Shown: in pieces, positions 34,169 through 43,350 of the stretch | How the letters are laid out: each line of letters begins with the position of its first letter | How positions within the stretch are numbered: position 1 is the first letter of the stretch | Source: Paenibacillus sp. CF384 | GTDB lineage: Bacteria; Bacillota; Bacilli; Paenibacillales; Paenibacillaceae | Length of the DNA: 64,000 nt | Assembly: GCF_900106745.1 (NCBI RefSeq) | Contig: NZ_FNNV01000011.1 | Span: forward strand, 1-64,000 | Reading direction: 5' to 3' | The notes under the pieces: generated by a model | Database searches by the model: none | Seen by the model: only the letters and a program-made list of their open reading frames with translations | Told to the model about the DNA's origin: nothing | Translations under genes and position numbers: made by a program

Positions 34169-35805
34169 TGATCATCCGTACTCGTATATGCAACAAATTT
34201 GCGGCGGCCATATTGGTCGCCGCTCTTCTAATCAGCGCGCTGGCAGGTTGCTCCTCCTCTAAAGGCGAACAAGAGCAAGAGAAGAAGGTTGGGAAAGAAG
34301 CGGTTGCGGCCCAGGTTGATGAGCAGCCGGGAGCGGTTTATTATGAGATCTTTGTTCGTTCCTTCTCGGACTCCAATGGAGATGGCATCGGCGATCTGAA
34401 CGGTGTGACGGAGAAGCTGAGCTACTTGAAGGAGCTGGGCATTGGCGGGATCTGGCTGATGCCGATTAATCCTTCTCCCAGCTATCACGGGTATGATGTG
34501 ACGGATTATTATGGGATTAACAAGGATTACGGCAAGCTGGAAGATTTGAATAAACTGACGGATGCTGCCCATAAGCTGGGGATTAAGGTCATTATGGATT
34601 TGGTCGTTAACCATACGAGCAATGAGCATCCGTGGTTCAAATCGGCGATTGCTGATCCGAAGAGTCCTTATCGCAATTGGTATCATATCAAGGAAGCGGA
34701 TGCACAGGTGCCGGCAGACGGTGCCGTGGGCGGTAATCCGTGGCATCCATTCGGGAGCTTGAAGTACTTAGGCGACTTCTGGGAAGGGATGCCTGATTTG
34801 AACTTTGACGAGCCTGCTGTGCGCAGTGAGATGATCAAGGTCGGCAACTACTGGCTGGAGCAGGGCTTGGATGGGTTCCGAATGGATGCGGCAAAGCATA
34901 TCTACGGCGACTTTGCCTCTACAATCAACACCGATGCCGTCAAAGCGAGAAACCAGAAGTGGTGGCAGGATTTCCGCAAAGGCATCTCCGGCACGAAGAA
35001 GGATGCCTATATCGTTGGCGAAGTTTGGGATTCTTCGGTTATTATCGCACCTTACTTGGATCAAGCGCTCGATTCTGCGTTTAACTTTGATTTGGCGAAG
35101 AAGCTGCTGTCCGGCGCGGATCGGGAGCAGAATCCCGATGTCGCGTTCAGTCTTGGCCGCATCTACGAGATGTACAACAAGTCATCGAACGGTGCGTTTG
35201 TGGATGCGCCGTTTCTGACGAACCACGACCAGAACAGGACAATGAGTGAGCTTGGCGGCAATGTGGACCATGCGAAGATGGCGGCAGCCTTGCTGCTTAC
35301 GCTTCCGGGCAATCCGTTCATCTACTACGGCGAGGAATTAGGCATGAAGGGGATGAAGCCCGACGAGGCCATTCGCGAACCGATGCCTTGGTACGCTTCA
35401 GGCGCTGCGGGCGGCAAGGGGCAGACGACTTGGGAAGCTTCCCGCTACAACACGACGCCGAATACGGTTTCGGTTGAAGCGGAGCAAGCGGACCCGAACT
35501 CGCTGCTCTCCCATTACAAGAAGCTGATCGCTTGGCGTAATGAATTGCCTGCGCTGCGCGATGGCACGATCGTGGAGAAGAACACCGATAGCCCGTCCGT
35601 TGCTGCGTATTACCGAGTGACGAACGATGAGAAGGTCCTCGTTGTGCATAATATGTCGGCGACGGAGCAGATAATTGATCTGACTTCGGGAGGAACCGCT
35701 GTGAAGGATGAGCTGAAAGAAATCGCGCGGTCCAGTAAAGAAGGCGCGAAAATCGGCGAAGGCAAGCTGAAGCTGCCGCCGTATAGTACGGTTATATTGC
35801 AATAA
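34168..35805 (+). CDS. Surface alpha-amylase lipoprotein (GH13)
   Basis: A 545-residue GH13 enzyme with signal peptide and lipobox ALAGC (Cys about 28), so it is anchored outside the cell where it can feed dextrins to MdxE. All four conserved regions are present: MDLVVNHT, GFRMDAAKHI (nucleophile Asp), IVGEVWD (acid/base Glu) and FLTNHDQNR. The C-terminal beta-domain is present. The stop of mdxG and this ATG share bases (TGATG); GTG at 34165 is an alternative start. Co-transcribed with the importer under LacI control. Product range (amylase versus neopullulanase) is not decidable. Confidence 0.93.
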   Translation: MIIRTRICNKFAAAILVAALLISALAGCSSSKGEQEQEKKVGKEAVAAQVDEQPGAVYYEIFVRSFSDSNGDGIGDLNGVTEKLSYLKELGIGGIWLMPINPSPSYHGYDVTDYYGINKDYGKLEDLNKLTDAAHKLGIKVIMDLVVNHTSNEHPWFKSAIADPKSPYRNWYHIKEADAQVPADGAVGGNPWHPFGSLKYLGDFWEGMPDLNFDEPAVRSEMIKVGNYWLEQGLDGFRMDAAKHIYGDFASTINTDAVKARNQKWWQDFRKGISGTKKDAYIVGEVWDSSVIIAPYLDQALDSAFNFDLAKKLLSGADREQNPDVAFSLGRIYEMYNKSSNGAFVDAPFLTNHDQNRTMSELGGNVDHAKMAAALLLTLPGNPFIYYGEELGMKGMKPDEAIREPMPWYASGAAGGKGQTTWEASRYNTTPNTVSVEAEQADPNSLLSHYKKLIAWRNELPALRDGTIVEKNTDSPSVAAYYRVTNDEKVLVVHNMSATEQIIDLTSGGTAVKDELKEIARSSKEGAKIGEGKLKLPPYSTVILQ

Positions 35806-35806
35806 G

Positions 35807-35867
35807 GAGGGCTGTCCCGCCGGGGTCATCGCAGGATGATTTCTGGTGGGACAGCTCTTTTTGTTTT
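35807..35867 (+). terminator. Terminator of the mdx operon
   Basis: GAGGGCTGTCCCgcC pairs with GgTGGGACAGCTC over a long loop, followed by TTTTTGTTTT. Confidence 0.85.
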
Positions 35868-36080
35868 GATGAGAATTCTGAGTAACCTGTGGATAATGTG
35901 GACAATATGTGTGTAAGTTTGGGGATAACGAGTCCGGATGCAGTGCTGGCGGTCGTACCCCTCACTTATCAACAGGTGGAAACTTGCTGGCGGCGTGATA
36001 GTCGCTCCCCACAAATACCAAGTAACCCCGCGGTCCATCTACTAGTCGCTCCCCCACCAAACAGTCGTAGGTCTAGATGA

Positions 36081-36267
36081 AATGTTGCATAAAAGGCATC
36101 ATTTCTGATGAAAAGTGACGCTAGAGGAGGAAATGTTGCGCATAAATCAACATTTTCGCCTCAACTAGCCTCCTGATCGCCATTCCACGGCCAAATGTTG
36201 CATATCGCGCAACATTTGGTTGTCTTTGCTCATACTGAACGGGAAATGTTGCATTTCAAGCAGCATT
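36081..36267. repeat. Family-A palindrome array (51/62/51 bp spacing), third copy
   Basis: 23-bp palindromes start at 36081, 36132, 36194 and 36245, steps 51, 62, 51 bp, as at 325-511 and 9493-9679. The rest of 35868-36440 shows no gene; 36340-36440 is very AT-rich and probably holds the DUF2089 promoter. Confidence 0.9.
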
Positions 36268-36461
36268 TTCTCCCCTTCCCCGAACATCACCCAGTAAATC
36301 CCTCCGTCCGACTGAGAGTCAGGACAGGGAAAACGATGAAAACAAACATTAAAATTAATTTATTTAATTCATAACTTGTAAAATTGAATATTATTGTTTA
36401 ATATAATTCAATATACGATAAACATTTTTAAAATCACCATTAAACAGAAGGAGGGATTGCT

Positions 36462-36854
36462 CTGAAATACCCGCCACCGCAGCAATGTCCCGTTTGCGAG
36501 AATAAGCTGACGATCCAAGAGCTCAAATGCGACCATTGCCACACCACGATCAAAGGCAGCTTTGAATCGACCAGACTGGCCTCCCTAAACGACGAGCAGC
36601 TGAAATTCGTGGAAGTGTTCTTGAAGGTTCGGGGAAACATCCGGGAGATGGAGAAGGAACTCAGCATTTCGTATCCGACGGTACGGAACCGGCTTGACCA
36701 CATCGTGGAGGCACTCGGTTACCAGACTTCACCTGCGACAGAGACGCCTGCCGCCACTGAGGATTCACAACGCAAGCAGATTCTATCGAAGCTCGACGAA
36801 GGCGCGATAACCGTTGAAGAGGCGCTTAAGCTCATCCAAGCCAGCAAAAAATAA
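36462..36854 (+). CDS. DUF2089 zinc-ribbon/HTH protein, probable CTG start
   Basis: A 130-residue protein of the DUF2089 family. The N-terminus has a zinc ribbon, CPVC (about 9-12) and CDHC (about 24-27). Next comes an HTH-like domain ending in VRGNIREMEKELSISYPTVRNRLDHIVEALG, and a C-terminal EGAITVEEALKLIQ helix pair related to the start of the next protein. The zinc ribbon is in frame only from CTG 36462, which has AAGGAGG exactly 7 bases upstream. No ATG, GTG or TTG is available before residue 50. It is 15 bases upstream of the DUF4097 gene, the yvlC/yvlB-like pairing of envelope-stress operons. Probably a DNA-binding regulator. Confidence 0.85.
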   Translation: MKYPPPQQCPVCENKLTIQELKCDHCHTTIKGSFESTRLASLNDEQLKFVEVFLKVRGNIREMEKELSISYPTVRNRLDHIVEALGYQTSPATETPAATEDSQRKQILSKLDEGAITVEEALKLIQASKK

Positions 36855-36869
36855 AGGAGCGATTGCGAT

Positions 36870-38045
36870 ATGAGTGAAGAACGGACCATGATTACAAGAA
36901 TGATCGAGGAACGGAAAATTACCGTAGAGGAAGGCTTGGCGCTGCTTGAAGCGCTTGACGGCAGTAAGTCAGCCCAAGCTGCAGGGACAGCTGTTACTGC
37001 TGTTACTCCCACTCCTCCTCCTGCACCCGCTCCACCATCCGCTCCCGCACCGCTTCATCAAGAAATCCAACCGCTTGTCAGTGCTCATAGAACACAAGGT
37101 GAAGCTTATTGGGAAAGCAAGCACGACTCGTTTCCGACGGAGTATGTGGAATTTGCAACGGATAACGCATCCATCCAGTACCGGACGTGGGATCAAGATT
37201 TCACGCAGGTGAATGTATCGGCGAAGATGGATAAACCTACGGGCAGCTTCGATTTGCACAGTTGGCTGCAAGAGGCAGTTACGCAAAGCTCCGATGACGA
37301 ACGTTATCGATTCAATTTGAAGTCGGACGATCTGAATGGCCGTCAAGTAGAGCTCGCCGTGACCATTCACGTTCCGCAAGGACAAGCCTATGAGCTGTTC
37401 CACATGTCTGCGACGAACGGGTTTATTGACGTGCAGCATCTTCGTGCAGAAACGGCGGGTTTTACATCTGCGAATGGAAACATCATCATTCATGATTTAC
37501 ATGTCGAGCAAGTGAATGTGACCACAATAAATGGCCTTATCAAAGTGAGTGAACTATTGGCAGAGTCGGCACAACTCAAGACAACGAACGGCGAAATCGT
37601 AGCAGGGGGCAAATTGGAGAAGCTGGAATGCCATACGACGAACGGTTCTGTACATACAGACGGCGTTCTTGCCGAGTCGATAAACGTACACACGCAGAAC
37701 GGCAGCATCCGAACAAACAGTCAGTTCGAGCAATTAACATGCAGATCGCAAAATGGATCCATTGAAATCCAGTTGGCAGATGCGAGCTCGGATAGCAGCA
37801 TTACGGCAGATACCCACAATGGCGGCATCCGTATTCAGTTCCCGGCGCATTCGTCCGGCGTGTACGGCGAATTAACCGTTGCTCATGGGCGCGCGGCTTG
37901 CCGATTGAACGGTCAACAGCTGGTCAACAAGAATGATGGTGACGATGCCGACCCTTGCCAAACGTTCCGCCAAGATGACGAGGAACTAACTTTTATCAAA
38001 GCTTCTTCCTTTAACGGATCGATTGTTGTGAGCGACGAGGTCTAG
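36870..38045 (+). CDS. DUF4097 family protein (YvlB-like)
   Basis: A 391-residue protein. The N-terminal helical hairpin TRMIEERKITVEEGLALLEAL repeats the C-terminal motif of the preceding DUF2089 protein. A Pro/Ala linker follows (about 40-65). From about residue 150 there is a parallel beta-helix of short repeats with recurring TTNG/SANG/TQNG turns (LKTTNGEIVAGGKLEKLECHTTNG and so on), the DUF4097 adhesin-like fold. No signal peptide or membrane helix is seen. B. subtilis YvlB, a relative, is induced by envelope stress. AAAGGAGC precedes the ATG. Confidence 0.85.
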   Translation: MSEERTMITRMIEERKITVEEGLALLEALDGSKSAQAAGTAVTAVTPTPPPAPAPPSAPAPLHQEIQPLVSAHRTQGEAYWESKHDSFPTEYVEFATDNASIQYRTWDQDFTQVNVSAKMDKPTGSFDLHSWLQEAVTQSSDDERYRFNLKSDDLNGRQVELAVTIHVPQGQAYELFHMSATNGFIDVQHLRAETAGFTSANGNIIIHDLHVEQVNVTTINGLIKVSELLAESAQLKTTNGEIVAGGKLEKLECHTTNGSVHTDGVLAESINVHTQNGSIRTNSQFEQLTCRSQNGSIEIQLADASSDSSITADTHNGGIRIQFPAHSSGVYGELTVAHGRAACRLNGQQLVNKNDGDDADPCQTFRQDDEELTFIKASSFNGSIVVSDEV

Positions 38046-38191
38046 TTTACAAGTAATGATCGAAGGACACCATCGCCTGTACGGCATGGGTTGGAAGAAA
38101 TAGGTGAGGCAGCTGATGGCTGCATATTTCCTCTCCGCGCAATAAACACTAACCTGAGGTTTACTGTCAGAAGCGGGAAGGACGTCATGGC

Positions 38192-38956
38192 ATGATTAAT
38201 GAGAAAATCGTTGGTATTCTGGATGATCGTATTGAAACGATCAAAAGCAAGAACGGTACGTTGATTTTAGTGGGGCCGATTCAGCTGCCGGTTAATTTGG
38301 AGGGGGAAACGCACACCTTCAAGTGGTATTGCTGGCTTCCATGTAGGGACCTGGTCCATACCGAGGGCGGTTGTAAGGAAAAGGAGCGGACCGAGTTTCT
38401 GATTGAGCAGCTGTCCGCGTCCAATCTGGCGGAGAAGCAGCAGTCCAGCGCGCTCGTGTACGGCGACTTCGCCGGCGGGGACGAAGCATTGATTCGTATG
38501 CATAGCATCTGCCATACGGGGGATATTTTCGGGAGCAAGCGCTGCGATTGTGGCTATCAGTTGCACCAATCGATGAAGATGATCACCTCGCATGGTACCG
38601 GCGCTTTGTTCTACTTGGCCAACCATGAAGGCCGGGGAATCGGGCTGTTCAGTAAGGCAATGGCCTATATTCTGCAGGAGAAAGGGTACGACACGGTCGA
38701 GGCAAATCTGGAGCTCGGATTCCAAGACGATACACGCAGCTATGAGGAAACGCTGCTCGTCCTCGCCCATCTGCGCAGCAAGCCGGTCACGCTCATTACG
38801 AACAATCCGAAGAAGCTCGCGGCGCTCAAAGCATCCGGCATGAACGTGGAAGACCGGGTCCCGCTCTGGGGCGACATTTCGGAGTTCAACCGCAAGTATC
38901 TGGAGACCAAAGTGAACCGCTCCGGGCACTTTGCGGAGGAACTGACGACTAAGTAA
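38192..38956 (+). CDS. ribA: GTP cyclohydrolase II
   Basis: A 254-residue stand-alone RibA, not fused to RibB, opening GTP for riboflavin synthesis. Zinc site HSICHTGDIFGSKRCDCGYQL, substrate loop NHEGRGIGLFSKAMAYILQEKGYDTVEAN and the end motif LITNNPKKLAALKASGMNVEDRVPL are complete. AAGGACG precedes the ATG. Other riboflavin genes are absent nearby, so this may be a second copy. The 146-base upstream gap has a short TAAAC/GTTTA hairpin but no FMN riboswitch. Confidence 0.92.
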   Translation: MINEKIVGILDDRIETIKSKNGTLILVGPIQLPVNLEGETHTFKWYCWLPCRDLVHTEGGCKEKERTEFLIEQLSASNLAEKQQSSALVYGDFAGGDEALIRMHSICHTGDIFGSKRCDCGYQLHQSMKMITSHGTGALFYLANHEGRGIGLFSKAMAYILQEKGYDTVEANLELGFQDDTRSYEETLLVLAHLRSKPVTLITNNPKKLAALKASGMNVEDRVPLWGDISEFNRKYLETKVNRSGHFAEELTTK

Positions 38957-38994
38957 GGGACAATGGATCGGGTGCCCCCTTTGTCGGAGTAGGA

Positions 38995-39039
38995 AAGGCG
39001 GACTCTTCATCGTAGTTGATGGAGGGTCGGCCTTTTTTT
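38995..39039 (+). terminator. Terminator of ribA
   Basis: AGGCGGACTCttCATC pairs with GATGgaGGGTCGGCCT, followed by seven T. Confidence 0.85.
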
Positions 39040-39211
39040 GTTGGGTTTTATAACTACGTCGAATGAAACATGAATGCAAGACATGGGGGTTATGGGATAT
39101 GGGAACAAAGATCAAAAACATAATAAAAAATGTAAAAAAATTATTGAATTCATTTATTGATAATAGTATGGTTATTATCGCCTAAAAATTAACAATAAAA
39201 GGGAGTTTTTA

Positions 39212-40003
39212 ATGAAGCAAAATATGATTGGATTAATGATTGTAATGATATGCGTCGCTTTGTTTTTGATGTACAACCATGAAAAGGGTAATGATCCGTA
39301 TCGGTTTAGTCATCCAACGGTGGGGGAGAAGATAAGGGAGGTTTTGCAACTACCTCCGAATGATCCCTTGACGAAAAAAGAATTGCTCAGCGTAGAGAAG
39401 CTTTCCCTTAATGGAATTGGGTTGACAGATTTAATCGACTTGCAAGCTCTAACGAATCTTAGAGAACTGGATCTTTCTAATAACAAGCTCCAATCCTTAA
39501 ACGGTATAGAGACTTTATTTAAACTTGAACAACTAGGTCTGGCCAATAATAATATTCAAGATATTAATGGGCTTGCAGGGCTGAAGTCATTAAATTATTT
39601 GGATATTAGCTCCAATAAAATAGAAAATATAGAACCGCTGCATTCGCTGGTGATGCTGAGCACATTAACTTTTGATAATAACCGAGTAACTAACATAGAA
39701 ACTGTAGGCGGACTGAGTAAATTAACCATATTGGGAGTTGGAAATAATCCAATTTCGGATCTATCCATTCTTAAAACCATGAATCGGTTGCAGTGGTTAT
39801 CCATAGAAAAATTAAATATTATGGATATCTCCTGGCTCTCAACACTGACGAATCTTACTGTTTTATATGCCTACGATAATCGAATCCAAGATATTGCGCC
39901 TTTAAAGGAACTCCCTAAGCTGGCCTCGATAAGAATAGAGCAGAACCCCATCACCAATTACGAAGTACTTAGCGAGATGAGCATAGAGAAAGTTGTAAAA
40001 TAG
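39212..40003 (+). CDS. Membrane-anchored leucine-rich-repeat protein
   Basis: A 263-residue protein with an N-terminal hydrophobic segment (about 5-21, no lipobox). The rest is a run of about eight 22-residue internalin-type repeats such as LTNLRELDLSNNKLQSLNGI and LKSLNYLDISSNKIENIEPL. Probably exposed outside and used for protein binding; partner unknown. The gene is clearly more AT-rich than its neighbours and uses A/T-ending codons, which suggests recent transfer. AAAGGGAG lies before the ATG. No partner gene adjoins it. Confidence 0.85.
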   Translation: MKQNMIGLMIVMICVALFLMYNHEKGNDPYRFSHPTVGEKIREVLQLPPNDPLTKKELLSVEKLSLNGIGLTDLIDLQALTNLRELDLSNNKLQSLNGIETLFKLEQLGLANNNIQDINGLAGLKSLNYLDISSNKIENIEPLHSLVMLSTLTFDNNRVTNIETVGGLSKLTILGVGNNPISDLSILKTMNRLQWLSIEKLNIMDISWLSTLTNLTVLYAYDNRIQDIAPLKELPKLASIRIEQNPITNYEVLSEMSIEKVVK

Positions 40004-40101
40004 AATGTTCACAGAAGCTCAACCAGGGAACTACATTAGTTGAAATGTGGTGAAAAGAGAGAATGTAGCTTAATGGGAGATGTGGTAACCCAGGCAGGGG
40101 A

Positions 40102-40319
40102 GTAGTCCCCAGAGCAACTCATCGGCTAGAAACTGACGAATCGAGCAGAAGAGTAGTCCCCAGAGCAACACATCGGCTCGGAACTGACGAATCGAGCAGA
40201 AGAGTAGCCCCCAGAGCAACACATCGGCTCGGAACTGACAAATTGAGCAGAAGAGTAGTCCCCAGAGCAATACATCGGCTGGAAACTATCGAATCGAACG
40301 CAAGAGTAGCACCTAGGCA
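40102..40319. repeat. 51-bp tandem repeat, five copies (family F)
   Basis: GTAGTCCCCAGAGC-type units start at 40102, 40153, 40204, 40255 and 40306, each 51 bp apart, with high identity across most of the period. The reverse frame reads as a repetitive peptide but has no start signal, so I treat it as non-coding. Confidence 0.85.
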
Positions 40320-40373
40320 TACAACGCACCTCCCAGCTCGGAAATCCGCCCCAAATCCGCCAAAATAAAGAGC

Positions 40374-40688
40374 TGAGAGTCTGAAAATCCAACTCTCAGC
40401 TCTGAAATGCCCCCGATGCGCCGGTTGAGGAAGTCTGAGAGTCGGAAAACGCGACTCTCAGCCCCAAATCCGCCAAAATAAAGAGCCGAGAGTCGGGAAA
40501 TCCAACTCTCAGCTCTGAAATGCCCCCAATGCGCCGGTTGAGGAAGTCTGAGAGTCGGAAAACGCGACTCTCAGCCCCAAATCCGCCAAAATAAAGAGCC
40601 GAGAGTCGGAAAATCCAACTCTCAGCTCTGAAATGCCCCCGATGCGCCGGTTGAGGAAGTTTGAGAGTCGGAAAACGCGACTCTCAGC
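40374..40688. repeat. Family-B palindrome array (62/51 bp alternating)
   Basis: Six 27-bp palindromes of the form CYGAGAGTC-N9-GACTCTCAG start at 40374, 40436, 40487, 40549, 40600 and 40662, with steps of 62, 51, 62, 51 and 62 bp. The 113-bp unit is nearly identical between copies. The gap is convergent, between the LRR gene and the cyclomaltodextrinase gene. Confidence 0.9.
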
Positions 40689-40726
40689 TCTAAACTCAGC
40701 CAGCCGGATAAGGCCGGCCAACCAAA

Positions 40727-42472
40727 CTAACCTAAAAGCTTATACACAACGAAGCCGAAACCAGCAAGCGCGATGGAGAACTGCTCACCCTTCGACTCGA
40801 CCGTCGAACCGGCGAACATATCCTGCCATGTCCCGCTTCCAGCTGGTACAGTGAGGCTGCAAGCCTTCGCTCCCGCGTTCATCGCAATGATGAATTGCTC
40901 ATCACCGCTGCGGCGAGCATAGACCACGGCTGGATCGCCAGACTTAGCGTGCAGGAATGTAATGTAAATTGAGCGTAGAGCGGTATGCTGCTTACGAAGC
41001 GCAATCAGTGTCTGGTAGAACTGCAGCATATCGCCGTTCTGCTGCTCCTCTTCCCACACCATGCACTGACGGCAGTCGGGGTCGCCTGCTCCGGACATAC
41101 CAACTTCATCGCCGTAATAGATACACGGTGTACCAGGGTATGTCATCTGGAACAGTACGGCGAGCTTCATGCGGCGCTCTTCATCGTCGCACAACGTGAG
41201 CAGACGCGGCGTGTCATGGCTGTCCAGCAGGTTGAACGCAACTTCGGTCGCTTGCTGTGGATAGTTCGCCAGCTGCGTGCCGATGGCGTTCGCGAAGCTG
41301 CGGCCGTCAAGCTTGCCATAAGCGGCATAGTCGAGCACCGCGTTAGTGAACGGGTAGTTCATGACCGCGTCGAATTGATCACCCTCGAGCCACATCATCG
41401 AATCATGCCAAATCTCGCCGAGAATGTAGGCATCCGGGTTAACGTCCTTGACCGTCTTACGGAAGTCGCGCCAGAAATGATGATCGACCTCATTCGCAAC
41501 GTCAAGCCGCCAGCCGTCGATGCCGATTTCCTCCACCCAGTAGCGGGCCACGTCCAGCAGGTACTTTTTGACGTCCGGATTCTCGGTATTCAGTTTCGGC
41601 ATGATCGGTTCAAAAGCAAACGTGTCGTAAGTAGGGATCCCATCCTCGATACGAAGCGGCCAATCACGTACATGGAACCAGCCCGCATACTTCGATTTGG
41701 CGCCTTTCTCCTGCACATCGAGGAACGGAGGGAAGGTAGCGCCGGCATGATTGAACACCGCATCGAGCAGCACGCGCATGCCCCGTTTGTGGCAGATGTC
41801 CACAAGCTCCTTCATGAGCGCGTTGGTGCCGAAATGAGGGTCAACCTTCAAATAATCCTGCGTATCATATTTGTGGTTTGTCGTCGCTTCGAATACAGGT
41901 GTAAAATAAATCGCATTAATGCCCAGAGTCTCCAAGTAGTCCAGGTGGTCAATAACTCCCTGAAGATCGCCGCCGAAGAAGTTCTTCGGTGTCGGCTTGC
42001 CGCCCCATCGCTCTACATTGTCCGGATCAAGCGACGAGTCGCCGTTCGCGAAACGTTCCGGGAAGATCTGATAGAACACCGCTTCCTTCACCCAAGCCGG
42101 CGGCTGGAAGACATCGATCGGATTAATAAACGGGTAGTCGTAGAACGTAAGGCTGTCAGCCGGCAGCTTATCCACGAAACCACTTTCGGTCAACCACAGC
42201 GCCTTCGTTCCTTTCTCCAATTGGAATGCATAGCGCAGCCGGCGAAACGGCGGTTCCACGGCAACCTCCCAGTAGTCGAACATCGCATCCGTTGCGAAAA
42301 TGCGCATAGGCACGATTTGCATCGTTTTGTCCCAGGCATACTTGTCGCCAACAACGGCTTGAACAGCATCCATGTCGCCTTTCTGGGTGCGGATACGAAG
42401 ATGCAGCGTAGAGCGGTCATACGCATAGGACCAGTTTTGCTTCGGACGATGATAAATGGCTTCGAGCATCAT
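40727..42472 (-). CDS. Cyclomaltodextrinase/neopullulanase (GH13_20)
   Basis: A 581-residue intracellular GH13 enzyme. The N-terminal about 120 residues form the CBM34-type dimerisation domain ([18 protein letters not shown]). Catalytic regions are [18 protein letters not shown] (nucleophile), LGEIWHDS (acid/base) and [14 protein letters not shown] in region V is diagnostic of the neopullulanase/cyclomaltodextrinase/maltogenic amylase group. No signal peptide. It would degrade dextrins brought in by MdxEFG. AGGAGAG lies 11 bases before ATG 42472; the longer frame to 42571 crosses a leader terminator. Transcription must pass that terminator. Confidence 0.93.
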   Translation of the reverse strand: MMLEAIYHRPKQNWSYAYDRSTLHLRIRTQKGDMDAVQAVVGDKYAWDKTMQIVPMRIFATDAMFDYWEVAVEPPFRRLRYAFQLEKGTKALWLTESGFVDKLPADSLTFYDYPFINPIDVFQPPAWVKEAVFYQIFPERFANGDSSLDPDNVERWGGKPTPKNFFGGDLQGVIDHLDYLETLGINAIYFTPVFEATTNHKYDTQDYLKVDPHFGTNALMKELVDICHKRGMRVLLDAVFNHAGATFPPFLDVQEKGAKSKYAGWFHVRDWPLRIEDGIPTYDTFAFEPIMPKLNTENPDVKKYLLDVARYWVEEIGIDGWRLDVANEVDHHFWRDFRKTVKDVNPDAYILGEIWHDSMMWLEGDQFDAVMNYPFTNAVLDYAAYGKLDGRSFANAIGTQLANYPQQATEVAFNLLDSHDTPRLLTLCDDEERRMKLAVLFQMTYPGTPCIYYGDEVGMSGAGDPDCRQCMVWEEEQQNGDMLQFYQTLIALRKQHTALRSIYITFLHAKSGDPAVVYARRSGDEQFIIAMNAGAKACSLTVPAGSGTWQDMFAGSTVESKGEQFSIALAGFGFVVYKLLG

Positions 42473-42516
42473 AATAAGGTTCACTCTCCTAAAATAGATA
42501 TGAGCCCATGCAAATG

Positions 42517-42561
42517 CAAAAAAGGGTACAACCTCGTCATTCATAACGAGGTTGTACCCTT
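42517..42561 (-). terminator. Leader attenuator of the cyclomaltodextrinase gene
   Basis: A perfect 16-bp minus-strand stem, AAGGGTACAACCTCGT/ACGAGGTTGTACCCTT, is followed by TTTTT. It sits between the gene and its -10. No minus-strand gene lies immediately upstream that would need it, so it is probably an attenuator. Confidence 0.8.
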
Positions 42562-42589
42562 GCGGTAGCATGGCCTTTTAATTATGTCT

Positions 42590-42595
42590 ATTGTA
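42590..42595 (-). promoter_or_regulatory. -10 box of the cyclomaltodextrinase gene
   Basis: Minus-strand TACAAT; the hexamer 17 bp upstream (TGAATA) is a poor -35. It would start a leader of about 110 bases containing the attenuator. Confidence 0.5.
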
Positions 42596-42657
42596 CCACA
42601 TCTGTGATGAAATATTCACCTCTTTTGCCCAAAGTTTGGATTGAACTTGTCCACCGC

Positions 42658-42713
42658 TTGACACCCGCTGCCAAAGGGGCTATTATCACTTGAGGCTAAC
42701 TAACGTTCGTTAG
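42658..42713 (+). promoter_or_regulatory. Promoter and operator of the tetR-SMR operon
   Basis: -35 TTGACA (42658-42663), 17-bp spacer, -10 TATTAT (42681-42686), then CTAACG-TT-CGTTAG (42700-42713), a palindrome across the early transcript; likely site of TetR autorepression. Confidence 0.8.
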
Positions 42714-42748
42714 GCAATAATACGGACCGTGCAAGGGGAGAACTAATC

Positions 42749-43333
42749 ATGACGGCGAATCGGTTGAAGCAAGCTGCATTGACGTTATTTGCGGATTCAG
42801 GCTATGAGGGTGTGTCCTTATCGGAGATCGCCAAGTCAGTGGGTATCAAGACACCGTCGATCTATGCCCATTTTGATTCCAAGGAACAGCTGTTTATCGA
42901 ATTGTTGGAGGACGCCATTCGGGAGGAGCGGGAGAAGCTTCTGCTGCTGCTTCAAGGGGTGGAGGATCATCCGCCAATAGAGCGGCTGTATGCCGTGTTC
43001 TTGTTTTACACCGATCTGGATCAGATTACGAAGGGGCAATCCTTCCTTAAGCGAACGATGCTTGTTCCGCCGCGGCATTTGGAGTCGCGGCTTAGCCAAT
43101 ATTTTGCGACTTATGAAGAGGAAGTAACGGTTCACGTATCGGCGCTGCTTCGGGGCAGTTCTAATGAGGGGACTCTGGAAGAGGAAAAGGCTGAACGGCT
43201 GCTGGCTTTGTTCTATGCGCTTATTGACGGCTTGCTCGTGGAACATAAATTGTACGATTCGGCGCTGTATCGGAAGAGGCAGGAGCAGCTGTGGAGCTGG
43301 CTGCAGGAGGCGTTGAAACCGGCAACGGCATAG
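42749..43333 (+). CDS. TetR family repressor of the SMR efflux pair
   Basis: A 194-residue TetR protein. N-terminal HTH: RLKQAALTLFADSGYEGVSLSEIAKSVGIKTPSIYAHFDSKEQLF. The C-terminal helical domain would bind the inducer. Its stop is 17 bases before the first SMR gene, so tetR and the two SMR genes form an operon. AAGGGGAG precedes the ATG. The palindrome at 42700-42713 is its probable operator. Confidence 0.92.
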   Translation: MTANRLKQAALTLFADSGYEGVSLSEIAKSVGIKTPSIYAHFDSKEQLFIELLEDAIREEREKLLLLLQGVEDHPPIERLYAVFLFYTDLDQITKGQSFLKRTMLVPPRHLESRLSQYFATYEEEVTVHVSALLRGSSNEGTLEEEKAERLLALFYALIDGLLVEHKLYDSALYRKRQEQLWSWLQEALKPATA

Positions 43334-43350
43334 AGAGGGGATGAGTCGCG

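Noticed and set aside
38046..38191. FMN riboswitch ahead of ribA
   Set aside because: None of the conserved RFN elements is present; only a short TAAAC/GTTTA hairpin.
40070..40392. Repetitive minus-strand open frames (MLWGLLFCSI... type) as proteins
   Set aside because: They follow from a 51-bp (17-codon) repeat, have no ribosome site, and the same spacing occurs in families whose period is not a multiple of three.
40985..42568. 527-codon plus-strand open frame opposite the cyclomaltodextrinase
   Set aside because: It is antisense to a gene with all four GH13 catalytic motifs; no domain and no ribosome site, and it arises from GC-rich codon bias.
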